Counted from the first letter of the stretch, positions 24,941 through 34,198 are shown. The stretch: 64,000 nt of DNA from Natronolimnohabitans innermongolicus JCM 12255 (GCF_000337215.1 NZ_AOHZ01000040.1:1-64000), one strand, 5' to 3'. A program made the numbers and translations. The notes: generated by a model not told the origin, from the sequence alone.

Positions 24941-25609
24941 ATGAGTATCATCGCCGAGTTTTCCATCAAATCAGATGATTTCGCACTGAATCACGCGCTC
25001 ACAGCGGCGCCGCAGATGATCGTCGAAATCGAACAGGTCGTGGCAACGATGGAAAATCGGGTTATGCCGTACTTCTGGGTGACTGGTGGCGATCACGACG
25101 ATTTTGAATCGGCGTTTCAGGCCGATGCATCCGTCACGAACACCGCCGTTATCGACGAAGTGGAGGAGGCGAGATTGTATCGCGCCGAGTGGACGGAAAA
25201 CGTCGAGACCATCGTCTACGCCTACCTGGAACTCGGGGCGACGCTCCTGCAGGCAATCGGCAAAGCGAGCGACTGGGAGTTGCGAATGCGATTCGACAGT
25301 CATGACTCCCTCTCGGAATTTCAAGATTATTGCAACGGAAACGACATTTCTTTCGAACTCAATCGAACCCAGGAACAGGAACAGCCGATGGCGAGCGCCC
25401 AGTACGATCTCACGCCAACGCAACGGGAGACGCTGGTCGCTGCGCTCGAGGCTGGCTACTACGACGTCCCACGGGCGGTGACGATGCGGGAACTGGCGGA
25501 ACAGATGGGGATCGCCCAACAGACGCTTTCAAATCGGTTTCGCGCTGCATACAAGAATCTCGTGACGAGTACGTTGACACTCAGCCACCCAGACGAGAAC
25601 GAAGACTAG
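24941..25609 (+). CDS. Bat-type (bacterioopsin activator-like) HTH regulator
   Basis: 222 residues. The N-terminal 140 or so residues form the sensor part seen in small Bat-like proteins (MSIIAEFSIKSDDFALNHAL, PYFWVTGGDHDDFE, ARLYRAEWTENVETIVYAYLE). The C-terminal HTH_10 domain runs from about 152 to 215: YDLTPTQRETLVAALEAGYY, then AEQMGIAQQTLSNRFRAAYKNL as the helix-turn-helix. It probably binds DNA and responds to a cytoplasmic signal not visible here. A close paralogue is encoded at 52079-52741. It is followed by a small HTH gene 74 bases downstream. There is no receiver or PAS domain. Confidence 0.9.
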   Translation: MSIIAEFSIKSDDFALNHALTAAPQMIVEIEQVVATMENRVMPYFWVTGGDHDDFESAFQADASVTNTAVIDEVEEARLYRAEWTENVETIVYAYLELGATLLQAIGKASDWELRMRFDSHDSLSEFQDYCNGNDISFELNRTQEQEQPMASAQYDLTPTQRETLVAALEAGYYDVPRAVTMRELAEQMGIAQQTLSNRFRAAYKNLVTSTLTLSHPDENED

Positions 25610-25683
25610 TACACAAACGACGAACTTCCCGATCGCGACTCACCCAGTAGTACTATACAGCCCTCCCCCTCTTCCGCAAGGGG

Positions 25684-26058
25684 ATGTTTTATTTACGTAT
25701 GGTTGGAACTTCTCTCGAGTTCGACACACTTCTCGAACTGTGTCACGAGCAACACCGCCGTATCGTCCTCGCAGTACTCGCAAGTGAGAAGCGGTCGCTA
25801 ACGGTGAGCGACCTCACGAAAGCGATCGTCAAACACAACCATCACACCCCTCTCCTGGAGATTTCCGAAGAGGACGTACGCCCGATTCGTCTCTCTCTGC
25901 ACCACGTTCATATCCCGAAGTTAGCGGATCTGTCGCTCGTTACGTACGATCGGGAACGCCAACTGGTGGAACCAACCGCTCAGTTCGATCAGTTGCAACC
26001 CCAGCTTTCGGCCGTCATCGACGCTGATCCCGAACTCGAGGCCCCAGTTGCGCTGTGA
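25684..26058 (+). CDS. DUF7344-like winged-helix protein (first of three)
   Basis: 124 residues. An N-terminal winged helix is suggested by LELCHEQHRRIVLAVLASEKRSLTVSDLTKAI, followed by the family signature LSLHHVHIPKLADLSLVTYD near 80-97, which also occurs as SLHHVHVPKLAEAD in the 26747 gene and [14 protein letters not shown] in the 55601 gene. Such proteins are common haloarchaeal transcription regulators. Start choice is unsure: ATG 25684 fits a TATA-like TACTATACAG at 25651-25660 (24-33 bases upstream), while ATG 25699 (MVGTSLEFDTL) fits typical protein length. Immediate upstream gene is the Bat-like regulator. Confidence 0.8.
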   Translation: MFYLRMVGTSLEFDTLLELCHEQHRRIVLAVLASEKRSLTVSDLTKAIVKHNHHTPLLEISEEDVRPIRLSLHHVHIPKLADLSLVTYDRERQLVEPTAQFDQLQPQLSAVIDADPELEAPVAL

Positions 26059-26085
26059 GATTGGCTCGACCGATTCCTGTTGCGT

Positions 26086-26442
26086 TCAGGGCGCGACTGC
26101 GACGCGGCGGTTCGGGTGAACCCGCGTAACAGACGTCGCGATACAGGCACCAGACCGTACACAGTGTCGCGCTGCAATCCGTTCTTCTCGGTCGCCGTCC
26201 GGATCGCCGGGAAAGACCCGGTTGAGATCCGAGTCGAGGTAGCGTTCGCCGGCCTCGATCGCCTCCGGGTTGGCGAGGACGAACGCAACGCCTCGTTGCA
26301 GGTCGAGGTCGGCCTCGCGCAGGCGGTTCACCGCGCGGATACCGCTCCGTTCGTCGCCATGAACGCCGGCAACGACCACCACCTCGGGCTCCGCTCCTGG
26401 TCCCCGAACGGTCACGTCGAGCGGACCGAAGTCTCCGTCCAT
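26086..26442 (-). pseudogene. Truncated succinylglutamate desuccinylase/aspartoacylase relative
   Basis: From ATG 26442 the frame reads MDGDFGPLDVTVRGPGAEP, then VVVVAGVHGDERSG, which contains the family's zinc-binding HGDE, then NRLREADLDL, FVLANPEAIEAGERY and SDLNRVFPGDP, the next active-site segment. After EERIAARHC the match fades (SGACIATSVTRVHPNRRVAV) and the frame stops at residue 118, where full proteins run to nearly 300. The missing C-terminal two thirds, including the last zinc ligand, are not found before the neighbour at 25684-26058. It is therefore a 5' fragment, presumably inactive. Confidence 0.7.
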
Positions 26443-26718
26443 GTCTCTAGGGGGTACTATCCCGAACACGGGTATGGTTCGTTTGCCGGCAGATACCTGC
26501 CCGAACGGAGCACTCGCGCGTTCGGTCGAGTTCGCGCTGAGAGGGAGATTCAATCGAGCGTCCGATTTCGAGCAGCAACGCGGCGGTATACGGTGTTCGA
26601 CGGGTCGAACGGACGACCTGGCGCGCGTGGCACCGACCGAGGATCGCGATCCGTTCGCTGCCGACCAGCGACGCGACCTGACGCCGCGAGTGATGTTTCG
26701 ATCGAACTCACACGTTCG

Positions 26719-26726
26719 TTAAATAC
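26719..26726 (+). promoter_or_regulatory. TATA-like box for the 26747 regulator
   Basis: TTAAATAC lies 21-28 bases before ATG 26747. Confidence 0.45.
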
Positions 26727-26746
26727 CCAACAGCGCTATCGAGTGT

Positions 26747-27142
26747 ATGACACCGCCCATCAACCTACCGGAACCGACCATCGTCAGCGAGTCCGGTCTC
26801 GAGGCCACCGCCGCGGTGATGGGACTGTTGGCTGCCCAGCGACGACGGGCACTGCTGCGCTACCTCGAGCGCGTCGACGGCGCCGCGACGCTCTCCGAAG
26901 TTGCGGAGGCGATCGCGACTGAGACGCGCCGTTCCGATCCAGCCGTCATCTCGGACCACGCCGACGCGGCGTCACGAGCCGTCCGAGACACCCGTATTTC
27001 GCTTCACCACGTTCACGTCCCCAAGCTAGCAGAGGCGGACGCAATCGACTACGATCCGGAAACAGAGACGCTCACGCTTCTCGAGCGCGGCCGGACGCTT
27101 CTCGAGCGACAGGCGGCCGTCTGCGGCCCCATCCGGGAGTAG
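26747..27142 (+). CDS. DUF7344-like winged-helix protein (second of three)
   Basis: 131 residues. Winged-helix core at about 25-60 (MGLLAAQRRRALLRYLERVDGAATLSEVAEAI) and the signature ISLHHVHVPKLAEADAIDYD at about 84-103, followed by a short strand and helix (TLTLLERGRTLLERQAAV). It resembles the proteins encoded at 25684 and 55601 and is likely a DNA-binding regulator. A TATA-like box 21-28 bases upstream supports the ATG at 26747 as a leaderless start. Between it and the first copy lies only the truncated desuccinylase remnant. Confidence 0.82.
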   Translation: MTPPINLPEPTIVSESGLEATAAVMGLLAAQRRRALLRYLERVDGAATLSEVAEAIATETRRSDPAVISDHADAASRAVRDTRISLHHVHVPKLAEADAIDYDPETETLTLLERGRTLLERQAAVCGPIRE

Positions 27143-27174
27143 CGTTCGACTCGAGGGAGGCCAGATCGGCTCAG

Positions 27175-27410
27175 CCCTCGCCTTCCGACTGAGAAGGTTC
27201 TCGACGGGCTTCGAAGCAGGCGATTGTACACCTCGGATTCGAGGTCGTCCGCCGATTCGAACTCGTCGTCATCGGAATCGTCGATCAGGTCGGCGAGATT
27301 CTGCTCTCCTTCGGCGAGGATCAACGTCACGCCCTCGAGTCGGTCGGCGGCGTCGTCGCAGCGGGTACGACGCGGGACCTCCTTCCTGTGCGTCGTATCT
27401 CACGCCAATA
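27175..27410 (-). pseudogene. Possible remnant of a small acidic protein gene
   Basis: On the minus strand the frame reads YDAQEGGPASYPL, then a run of Arg codons, then LEGVTLILAEGEQNLADLI and DDEFESADDLESEVYNRLLR. The second part has protein-like composition and GC3 bias. The Arg run becomes CDDAAD in the next frame, which suggests an indel has separated the two halves. Beyond about 27190 the frame drifts into non-coding composition and overlaps the end of the 26747 gene. No family is recognised. Confidence 0.25.
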
Positions 27411-27438
27411 GAATCCGATTTTCGAACGAATCAGCGAC

Positions 27439-28404
27439 TCAAGGTTCGACGACCAACTTCCCGAGGAAGCTGTCGCTCATCACGGCGTCTTGGGCCTGGC
27501 CGGCCTCCTCGAGGTCGTACGTTCGCGCGAGTTCGATCGAGAGGGCGCCGCGTTCCATGAGGTACGCGACGCCGCGAAGCGGGACGCGCAGATCCGGCGT
27601 GTTGAACATGCTCATGAACTGGTAGTTGACGTCCTTCGAGCGGGCCGCGCCGTCGTTCGTAAAGCCCGGATCCGGACTGTTCTCGCCGATGCCGACGACG
27701 CGACAGCCCGTGGCGGCGACGTCGGCGTCGAACTGGAGGTAGTCGTCCAGTCGGTGGTCCAGGATCGCGTCGACCCCGCCGTCGCTCGCCTCGAGGACGG
27801 CGTCCGCGAGGTCGTCCCGGGCGTAGTCGAGGACCGTCTCGGCGCCGAGGGATTCGAGGTCGTCGTGGTAGGCCTCCGAGGCGGTCGTGATGGTGCGCGC
27901 GCTGACGGCGTCGGCGATCTGGACGGCCGTGTGGCCGACGCCGCCGGAGCCGCCGTGGACGAGACAGTACTCGGCGGGCACGAGGTCGGCGTGGTCGACC
28001 AGCGCGCGCCAGGCGGTGACGGCGGCGACGCCCGCCGCGCCGGCCTCGGTCAGGTCGGCGTCGTCGGGAAGGCCGACGACGCGGTCCGTCGGCACCGTCG
28101 CGTACTCGGCGTAGGCGCCCTGAAAGGAGCCGTTGCCGATGCCGGTGCCGAAGACGCGATCCCCTTCGGCGAAGCCCTCGACGGCGTCGCCGGTTTCGGT
28201 CACGACGCCCGCGAAGTCGACCCCGGGCGTAAAGGGGAGGCCGACGGGCTCGTAGGAGCCGTCCCGAAAGTAGGTGTCGACGGGGTTCACTCCCGCGGCG
28301 GCTACCTCGACGAGCAGTTCGTCCTCGTCGGGCGACGGTCGATCGACGTCTTCGACGGACAGTACTTCTTCGTCGCCGTGTTCGTGCAGGCGGACAGCTC
28401 TCAT
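27439..28404 (-). CDS. NADPH:quinone reductase-like MDR oxidoreductase
   Basis: 321 residues from ATG 28404. It shows the medium-chain dehydrogenase layout without zinc ligands: GVNPVDTYFRDG, TPGVDFAGVV, EGDRVFGTGIGNGSFQGAYAEY, then the nucleotide-binding loop LVHGGSGGVGHTAVQIA in place of AxGGVG, and a C-terminal LGKLVVEP. This fits zeta-crystallin-type quinone reductases, which move two electrons or one electron from NADPH to quinones or enones. No Cys/His ligands of the alcohol dehydrogenases are seen. An in-frame start at 28443 would add 13 residues with no family match. The partner and true substrate are unknown. Confidence 0.88.
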   Translation of the reverse strand: MRAVRLHEHGDEEVLSVEDVDRPSPDEDELLVEVAAAGVNPVDTYFRDGSYEPVGLPFTPGVDFAGVVTETGDAVEGFAEGDRVFGTGIGNGSFQGAYAEYATVPTDRVVGLPDDADLTEAGAAGVAAVTAWRALVDHADLVPAEYCLVHGGSGGVGHTAVQIADAVSARTITTASEAYHDDLESLGAETVLDYARDDLADAVLEASDGGVDAILDHRLDDYLQFDADVAATGCRVVGIGENSPDPGFTNDGAARSKDVNYQFMSMFNTPDLRVPLRGVAYLMERGALSIELARTYDLEEAGQAQDAVMSDSFLGKLVVEP

Positions 28405-28635
28405 CCCGTCCGAAAGTCGCCGTGAGTCGGTATAAATGTACACCTATCCGATACGCGGCCTCGTCGGACCGAACCGTACGTGAGTATTCACGATGAACCT
28501 ACAGCAGACGGCGAACGGACGAGAGCCGCTCACGCTCGTGCGTTCCAGTAGGTGCTGTCGAACGCTTCGGAGCAAGCGACACCAAACAGGATCGGTTCAA
28601 GTGTTAAGCCCACCAGCGTCGTGAGTGACGCGTCG

Positions 28636-28998
28636 ATGACTCACGTTCCCATCACCGAACTGCTCGAGGAGCTCGAGGCGACGGACGCCCACCACCGAGA
28701 GGCCCTCGAGACGGAGTCGATGACTGTCGAGGTTGGCCGATATCCCTCGGCGTCGGCCGCACCGAAGAACCCCCACAACGAGGACGAACTCTACTACGTA
28801 CTCTCTGGCAGGGGAAAACTCCGCGTCGGCGACGAAACCCACGACATCGAAGGTGGTGACCTCGTTTACGTCGAGCCGGAAATGGAACACGACTTCTTCG
28901 CCATCGAGGAGGAGATCACCGTCCTCATTGTCTTCGGCTCCGCCGTCGATCCGACGTCGTACGGGATTCGAGAGTCGGCCGAGCACACGTCAGAATGA
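28636..28998 (+). CDS. Small cupin protein
   Basis: 120 residues. One conserved cupin barrel: the first motif is read as HNEDELYYVLSGRGKLRVGDE (His, Glu and Glu ligands) and the second as GGDLVYVEPEMEHDFFAI (His ligand). Such single cupins are metal-binding and may be dioxygenases, isomerases or sensors; the sequence gives no specific substrate. The start at 28636 (MTHVPITELLEELEATDAHH) is chosen because the longer frame to 28552 has no cupin counterpart and begins inside the promoter gap. It is divergent from the quinone reductase gene. Confidence 0.85.
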   Translation: MTHVPITELLEELEATDAHHREALETESMTVEVGRYPSASAAPKNPHNEDELYYVLSGRGKLRVGDETHDIEGGDLVYVEPEMEHDFFAIEEEITVLIVFGSAVDPTSYGIRESAEHTSE

Positions 28999-29154
28999 GG
29001 TGAGCAGTGAGCAGGGAGGCGGCGGCAGTTGGTCGGGGCCCGACCGTCGCACTGTCAGACCGACCGGCCGGAAGACGGCTCGCGGTCGCACCCGAGACGA
29101 TCGCGCCCACCACGATCGTAACGTCCGGCTGTTCCCGGGATCGAGTCGACGACG

Positions 29155-30276
29155 CTATCGGACCGCCCGCGTCGCGTCGTCGATGATCTCGAGCGCCTCT
29201 TTCAACTCCTCCGTACTCGTCGCGTACGAGAGGCGAGCGTAGCCCTCGCCGTTTGCGCCGAACGCGTCGCCGGGGACGACGATCACGTCGCGGTCCAGGA
29301 CCTCATCACACCAGCCCTCGGGTACCTTCGGCATCACGTAGAACGCACCCTGTGGCGTCGGCACCTCGAGGCCGGCGTCCTCGAGGCCGTCGAGAACGAC
29401 ATCGCGTCGCCGCTCGAAGGCCTCGACCATCTCCTGTACTGGCTCCTGTGGGCCGGTCAGCGCGGCTTCGGCGGCGTACTGGGCGGGCGCGGAGGCGCAG
29501 GCCTGGCCGTACTGGTGAACTCGCAGCATTCGTTCGATGCGGCGGTTCGAGCCGATGACCCAGCCGAGTCGCCAGCCGGTCATCGAGTACGTCTTCGAGC
29601 AGGCGCTGACGACGACCACGTTGTCGCTCTCGGCGAACTCCATCGGCGAGCGGTGCTCGCCCTCGAAGACGATCTTCTCGTAGACCTCGTCGGAGAGACA
29701 GAGCACGTCGTGTTCGTCGGCGATGCGGGCGAACTCACGCATATCTTCCTCGCTTTGAACCGCACCGGTCGGGTTCGCGGGGCTGTTGACGACGAACGCG
29801 GCCGTCTCGTCGGTGATCGCCTCCTCGACGGTGGCCGGATCGAGCGTCAGATCCTCGCGCAGCGAGACGGGTTTCGGCGTCCCGTCGGCGATGTGGGTCA
29901 GCGCGTCGTAGGAAACGAAGCCGGGATCGGGAAAGATGACCTCTTCGCCCGGATCGACGTGGGCCTGCAACACGAGGTGCAACGCCTCGCTGCCTCCCGA
30001 GGTCGCGATGATATCGGCCGGGTCGATCTCGAGGCCGTAGTCGCGGTCGTACTTCGCGGAAATGGCCTCGCGAAGGCTCACCGTCCCCTTGTTCGACGTG
30101 TATGCGTCCGTCTGCTTGGCTTCGATCGCTTCGATCGCCCCGCGGCGAGCGTGGGCGGGCGTCGGGAAGTCCGGCTGGCCGATCCCGAGGTTGATCGCGT
30201 CCTCGCCTGCAGCCTCGAACACTTCGCGGATACCGCTGATCGACACCTGCTCGACCCGGTTGGCGAACTCGGTCAT
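29155..30276 (-). CDS. Class I PLP aminotransferase (aspartate aminotransferase-like)
   Basis: 373 residues. The fold-type I signatures are present: NLGIGQPDFPTP near the start, TSGGSEALHLVLQ, FVVNSPANPTGAV, the Asp of CLSDEVYEKIVF, and the PLP lysine in VVVSACSKTYSMTGWRLGW (about residue 230). The C-terminal arginine for the substrate carboxylate is in YARLSYATS. Archaeal enzymes of this subgroup accept aspartate, alanine or aromatic amino acids, so the exact donor is uncertain. It stands alone; neighbours are the cupin gene (convergent) and the lipoprotein gene (divergent). Confidence 0.92.
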   Translation of the reverse strand: MTEFANRVEQVSISGIREVFEAAGEDAINLGIGQPDFPTPAHARRGAIEAIEAKQTDAYTSNKGTVSLREAISAKYDRDYGLEIDPADIIATSGGSEALHLVLQAHVDPGEEVIFPDPGFVSYDALTHIADGTPKPVSLREDLTLDPATVEEAITDETAAFVVNSPANPTGAVQSEEDMREFARIADEHDVLCLSDEVYEKIVFEGEHRSPMEFAESDNVVVVSACSKTYSMTGWRLGWVIGSNRRIERMLRVHQYGQACASAPAQYAAEAALTGPQEPVQEMVEAFERRRDVVLDGLEDAGLEVPTPQGAFYVMPKVPEGWCDEVLDRDVIVVPGDAFGANGEGYARLSYATSTEELKEALEIIDDATRAVR

Positions 30277-30440
30277 GCCTAAACCGGTGGTGGCGACCCC
30301 GATAACGCTTGCTGTGTCTCCTCGAGCGGCCCCGCCTCGAGCGTGTCGAGCGACCCCGACAGATCACCAACTGCGATATTCATGTTACAGCGACTGAACG
30401 TGGCGCAAGGAATTTACGGGCGCTGACGAAGGACCCTGTA

Positions 30441-31097
30441 ATGACCACGTCTCGACGAACGTTCCTGGCCGGCGGTGCGGCCGGAGCGCTCGCACTCACG
30501 GCCGGCTGCGTCGACTTCGTAACCGGCAGCGGCCCGCTCGAACTCGAGGCCGAACGCGCCGCGCCGACCGACGCCGCACTCGAGGAAACGGAGTACGCGG
30601 AGTACGAACTCACCCAGGAGACGATCGAGGAGTCCGTCGACGTCGGCGTCGAACGCGACGTCTCGGCGACGGTCTGGCTCTCGTCGTACGCGAAGGAAAT
30701 CGAGTACCGCGGCCGCGTCCACGACGGCTGTTTCTTCGCCGCCGTCTCGATCCCGGACGTCTCGGTCGCGGGCTACTCCGTCAACCCGGTCGAGGAGATG
30801 AGCAACGAGGAACTGCTCGAGGAGTTCCGCGGCGAACTCGACGGCGAGTACGGCGACCTGGACGACCTCTCCCACGAGGACGAGTTCGGCCTCGAAATCC
30901 TCGACGAGGGGCGGACGGTCGACGTCTTCGAAGGCGAGACCGAACTCGAGGGGGCCCCGGTCGAGGTCGAACTGCTCGTCTCGTCGTTCACCCACGAGGA
31001 CGACATCCTCGTCCTGTTCGGGAGCTATCCGGCCCCGTTCGCCGGGGAGTCGGCGAACGTCGAGGAACTACTCGAGTCCGTCGAACACCCGGTCTAA
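30441..31097 (+). CDS. Tat lipoprotein, DUF6517-like
   Basis: 218 residues. The N-terminus MTTSRRTFLAGGAAGALALT followed by AGCVDF is a classic Tat signal with lipobox. The mature part has LELEAERAAPTDAALEETEYAEYEL, VSATVWLSSYAKEIEY and VAGYSVNPVEEMSNEELLEEF, which match, from memory, the haloarchaeal DUF6517 family. It would be an acidic, membrane-anchored extracellular protein of unknown function. The upstream in-frame extension to 30309 is rejected because the RR signal begins at 30441. Divergent from the aminotransferase gene. Confidence 0.87.
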   Translation: MTTSRRTFLAGGAAGALALTAGCVDFVTGSGPLELEAERAAPTDAALEETEYAEYELTQETIEESVDVGVERDVSATVWLSSYAKEIEYRGRVHDGCFFAAVSIPDVSVAGYSVNPVEEMSNEELLEEFRGELDGEYGDLDDLSHEDEFGLEILDEGRTVDVFEGETELEGAPVEVELLVSSFTHEDDILVLFGSYPAPFAGESANVEELLESVEHPV

Positions 31098-31278
31098 CCT
31101 TCGAGTCGCGACGGGTTCGATTTCGCGGGTTCGCAGTGGTGGACGATCGATAGCGGTTGTGTTACAGATCTGAGCGCACAACTACGACGCGCTCCGATTG
31201 CGGTGTGTGCGGGTTACGCGCGACCGGCGATCGCACTCGAGCGCTGCGCGGTCGACGAAAAAACGGGTCGATCGGGCG

Positions 31279-32142
31279 TTAGTAGAACTCGCGGACGAGG
31301 TCCATCGCGTCCTCGGGGGCGCCCTCGGGAATCTCGGACATGTCCTCGGTGACGCCGTGTTTCTCGTTGTACGGGACGGAGTTTTCGTCCTGGTACATGA
31401 CGCCCTGGTACTCCTTTTCGCCGTCGAGGATGACTTCTTTGGCCGCCTCGTAGTCGGACGGGTCGTGGCCCTCCTCGTCTAAGTCGACCAGGCTGTCGCG
31501 GAAGTAGTCGTAGGTGTCGACGTCGTTGAACGTCACGCAGGGGCTGAAGACGTTGACGAAGCCGAAGCCGTCGTGTTCGATGGCCTTCTGGACGATCTCC
31601 TGATGGCGGAGGGCGTCCGAGGCGAACGACTGGGCGATAAAGGACGCGCCGGAGGCGAGCGCCAGTGCGAGCGGATTGACCGGCGGCTGTTTCGTCCCTT
31701 CGGGGGTCGTCGAGGTCTCGAAGTCGGAGCGCGAGGTCGGCGAGGCCTGTCCCTTCGTCAGGCCGTAGATGCGGTTGTCCATGACGACGTAGGTCATGTC
31801 GACGTTCCGGCGAACGGCGTGGACGAAGTGTCCGGCGCCGATCGAGTAGCCGTCACCGTCGCCGCCGGCGACCATCACTTCGATGTCGGGACGGGACATT
31901 TTGACGCCCTGTCCGACCGGGAGCGCACGGCCGTGGACCCCGTGGAGGGCGTAGCTGTGCATGTAGGTCCCGATCTTGCCGGAACAGCCGATGCCGGCCA
32001 CCACGAACGTGTTGTCGGGGTCGTTGCCGGTCTCGGCCAGGGCTTTCATCATGCCGTTCATCGTCCCGAAGTCGCCGCATCCGGGACACCAGGTTGGCTG
32101 CTTGTCGGATTTGAAGTCGGTGAATCGTACGTCGGAGCTCAT
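31279..32142 (-). CDS. korB: 2-oxoacid:ferredoxin oxidoreductase beta subunit
   Basis: 287 residues. CPGCGDFG, GIGCSGKIG and FSPCVTFND supply the four cysteines that bind a [4Fe-4S] cluster in this subunit; the ThDP-Mg segment is VAGGDGDGYSIGAGHF...VVMDNRIYGLTKGQASPTS. The enzyme oxidatively decarboxylates a 2-oxoacid to the acyl-CoA while reducing ferredoxin. The short subunit and the operon order resemble haloarchaeal KorAB (2-oxoglutarate) more than PorAB, but that choice is by resemblance. Its ATG abuts the TAA of korA with no spacer (TAAATG), so the two are co-translated. Confidence 0.93.
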   Translation of the reverse strand: MSSDVRFTDFKSDKQPTWCPGCGDFGTMNGMMKALAETGNDPDNTFVVAGIGCSGKIGTYMHSYALHGVHGRALPVGQGVKMSRPDIEVMVAGGDGDGYSIGAGHFVHAVRRNVDMTYVVMDNRIYGLTKGQASPTSRSDFETSTTPEGTKQPPVNPLALALASGASFIAQSFASDALRHQEIVQKAIEHDGFGFVNVFSPCVTFNDVDTYDYFRDSLVDLDEEGHDPSDYEAAKEVILDGEKEYQGVMYQDENSVPYNEKHGVTEDMSEIPEGAPEDAMDLVREFY

Positions 32143-33897
32143 TTATGCAGGCACCTCCGCGGAGAGTTGGTCGGCGATCTCTTCTGCGAGTTCGTCCGCC
32201 TTGAAGCGGACGCCGGTGTACTTGTTGATGCGCTTGACGCGGGTAAGTGCGTCGTGTTCGAGCAGGTCCGCGAACTGACCAGTCGCGTTGGCCTCGACGA
32301 CGATCACGTCGTCTGCGGCCTCCATCTCCTCGCTCAGGTCCGGCCGCGGGAAGATGTACGGCACCGAGATCACGCGGACGTCGATGTCGTCTTCCTCGAG
32401 GTAGTCGAGAGCTTCGATGAGCGCCCCCTCGTTCGATCCCCAGGAGATGACGAGGTTGTCCGCGTCGGCGTTGCCGAACTCCCGGTACTCCCACTCCTCT
32501 TGTTCCTCGGCGGTCTCGACCTTGCGGTAGCGCTTATCGACCTGCTGGACGCGCGTGTCCTGGTCTTCGGTTCGGCGACCGAGTTCGTCGTGCTCGAGGC
32601 CCGTGCTCATGTGGGCGCCGTCGATCGTGCCGGGGATCGCACGCGGGCTGACGCCGTCGTCGGTGTCGGCGTGGGCGCGGAATCGGCCCTGTTCGTCGAG
32701 CCACTCGTCGACCTCGTCCTGGTCGACGAGCTTGCCGCGGTCGATCTCGACTTCGTCCATGTCGAAGGCCTCGGGTCGGAACGTCTGTTCGGTGACCGAC
32801 ATCGCGAGGTCGGAGACGAGGAACACCGGCGTCTGGTACTTCTCGGCGAGGTTGAACGCCTCGACCGTCTTCCAGAAACACTCGTCGATCGAGGTCGGGG
32901 TGACGACGAACCGCGGCACCTCGCCGTGGCCGCCGTACAGCGCCATGTTGAGATCGCCTTGTTCTTGCTTCGTCGGCATCCCCGTCGAGGGACCCGAGCG
33001 CTGGACGTCGGTGATGACCAGCGGCGTCTCGCTGGTCGCGACGAGACCGAACGTCTCGGTCATGAGGTCGATCCCGGCACCCGACGTCGCCGTCATAGCG
33101 CGTGCGCCGGCGCGTGCGCCGCCGAGCGCCATGTTGATCGCCGAGAGCTCGTCCTCGGCCTGAACCACGTGACCGCCGTAGTCCTCGATACGGCCCGTCA
33201 GGTACTCCATGATCGACGTCGCGGGCGTGATCGGGTAGCCCGCGTAGAAACGACAGCCGGCGGCGATGGCACCCATGCCGATCGCTTCGTTGCCGTTCAG
33301 GAGGACGTAGTCTTCGTCCGTCGTCTCGAGGCTGTATCCGAGGTGATCCAGGTCGTAGTTCTCCTGGACGTACTCCTGCCCGAGACGGGCGGCTTCCTTG
33401 TTGTTCTCGACGATCTTCGAGCCCTTCCCACCGAAGCGCTTCTCGAGGGATTCGTCGAGGTATTCGACGTCGAAGCCGGTGATCTCACAGGCGGCGCCGA
33501 GCGCGACGATGTTGCGCATGATCGCGCCGCCGGCGTCCTCGGCCAGCGACTTCAGCGGCACGTCGACCGCCGTCATCTCGTCGGGAATCTCGGCCTCCCA
33601 GGACCGCTCGCCGTCGTAGATGATGGCGCTGCCGTCGTGGAGTTCGTCGAGATTCTCGTCGATGGTACGCTGGGTCAGCGCGACGAGGATGTCCAGTCGA
33701 TCGACGACGCTCTGGACGCGATCGACCGATGTCCGAATCTTGTACGCGGTGTAGCCACCGCGGATTCGCGACGCGAAGTCTTTCGACGTGAATACGTGTC
33801 GTCCGGCTCGGGATAGTGCCTGAGCAAAGATCTTCCCAGTGGAGTCGATGCCGTCACCGGCCTCGCCACCGATCGCCCAGTTAAGGTCCTCAGCCAT
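32143..33897 (-). CDS. korA: 2-oxoacid:ferredoxin oxidoreductase alpha subunit (gamma-alpha fusion)
   Basis: 584 residues. The N-terminal 190 or so residues are the gamma domain (NWAIGGEAGDGIDSTGKIFAQ, SRIRGGYTAYKIR), fused to the alpha domain with GNEAIGMGAIAAGCRFYAGYPITPATSIMEYL, QAEDELSAINMALGGARAGARAMTATSG and RSGPSTGMPTKQEQGDLNMALYG. A C-terminal domain has VISWGSNEGALIEALDYL and the FPRPDLSEEM segment that sits beside CoA. This gamma-alpha fusion with a separate beta subunit is the haloarchaeal arrangement for pyruvate or 2-oxoglutarate enzymes, which replace the dehydrogenase complexes. It is the first gene of the korA-korB unit. A CATTTAC TATA-like element lies about 27 bases before the start. 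Confidence 0.93.
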   Translation of the reverse strand: MAEDLNWAIGGEAGDGIDSTGKIFAQALSRAGRHVFTSKDFASRIRGGYTAYKIRTSVDRVQSVVDRLDILVALTQRTIDENLDELHDGSAIIYDGERSWEAEIPDEMTAVDVPLKSLAEDAGGAIMRNIVALGAACEITGFDVEYLDESLEKRFGGKGSKIVENNKEAARLGQEYVQENYDLDHLGYSLETTDEDYVLLNGNEAIGMGAIAAGCRFYAGYPITPATSIMEYLTGRIEDYGGHVVQAEDELSAINMALGGARAGARAMTATSGAGIDLMTETFGLVATSETPLVITDVQRSGPSTGMPTKQEQGDLNMALYGGHGEVPRFVVTPTSIDECFWKTVEAFNLAEKYQTPVFLVSDLAMSVTEQTFRPEAFDMDEVEIDRGKLVDQDEVDEWLDEQGRFRAHADTDDGVSPRAIPGTIDGAHMSTGLEHDELGRRTEDQDTRVQQVDKRYRKVETAEEQEEWEYREFGNADADNLVISWGSNEGALIEALDYLEEDDIDVRVISVPYIFPRPDLSEEMEAADDVIVVEANATGQFADLLEHDALTRVKRINKYTGVRFKADELAEEIADQLSAEVPA

Positions 33898-34198
33898 GTT
33901 ATGCCGAACCTTGCTCCCAGTAAATGAAAAGGCTTCTGAAACCCCAACCGGACCACCGTCTTGGCGGTTGATATGTTCGCCCCTCGAGGACAGTTCTTAT
34001 TAATCGTTATAGAATCTGGAGGATACCTATCGCAGTGTGACTCGCGGCGAAAATTACCACCCACCGAAGGGGTAGCAAATCGTGATCGTGCTATTGGTAC
34101 GTCAGCTGTCACGCGAGCCGGCCGAAACGAGCGGCCGAATGGCCGACGGCACGGCGCGGAACGGAACGCCTTTTCGCCCGGCCGCCGAAGCGCCGAAC
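33898..34198. other. Divergent gap between korA and the FNR-type flavoprotein
   Basis: About 300 bases with promoters for both genes. An AT-rich patch at about 33992-34013 (TTCTTATTAATCGTTATAG) is the most likely core promoter or binding region for the plus-strand side, although it is far from ATG 34199. No open frame with coding bias is seen. Confidence 0.4.

Noticed and set aside
31573-33816. 747-residue open frame on the plus strand
   Set aside because: Antisense to korB and korA, with no family features.
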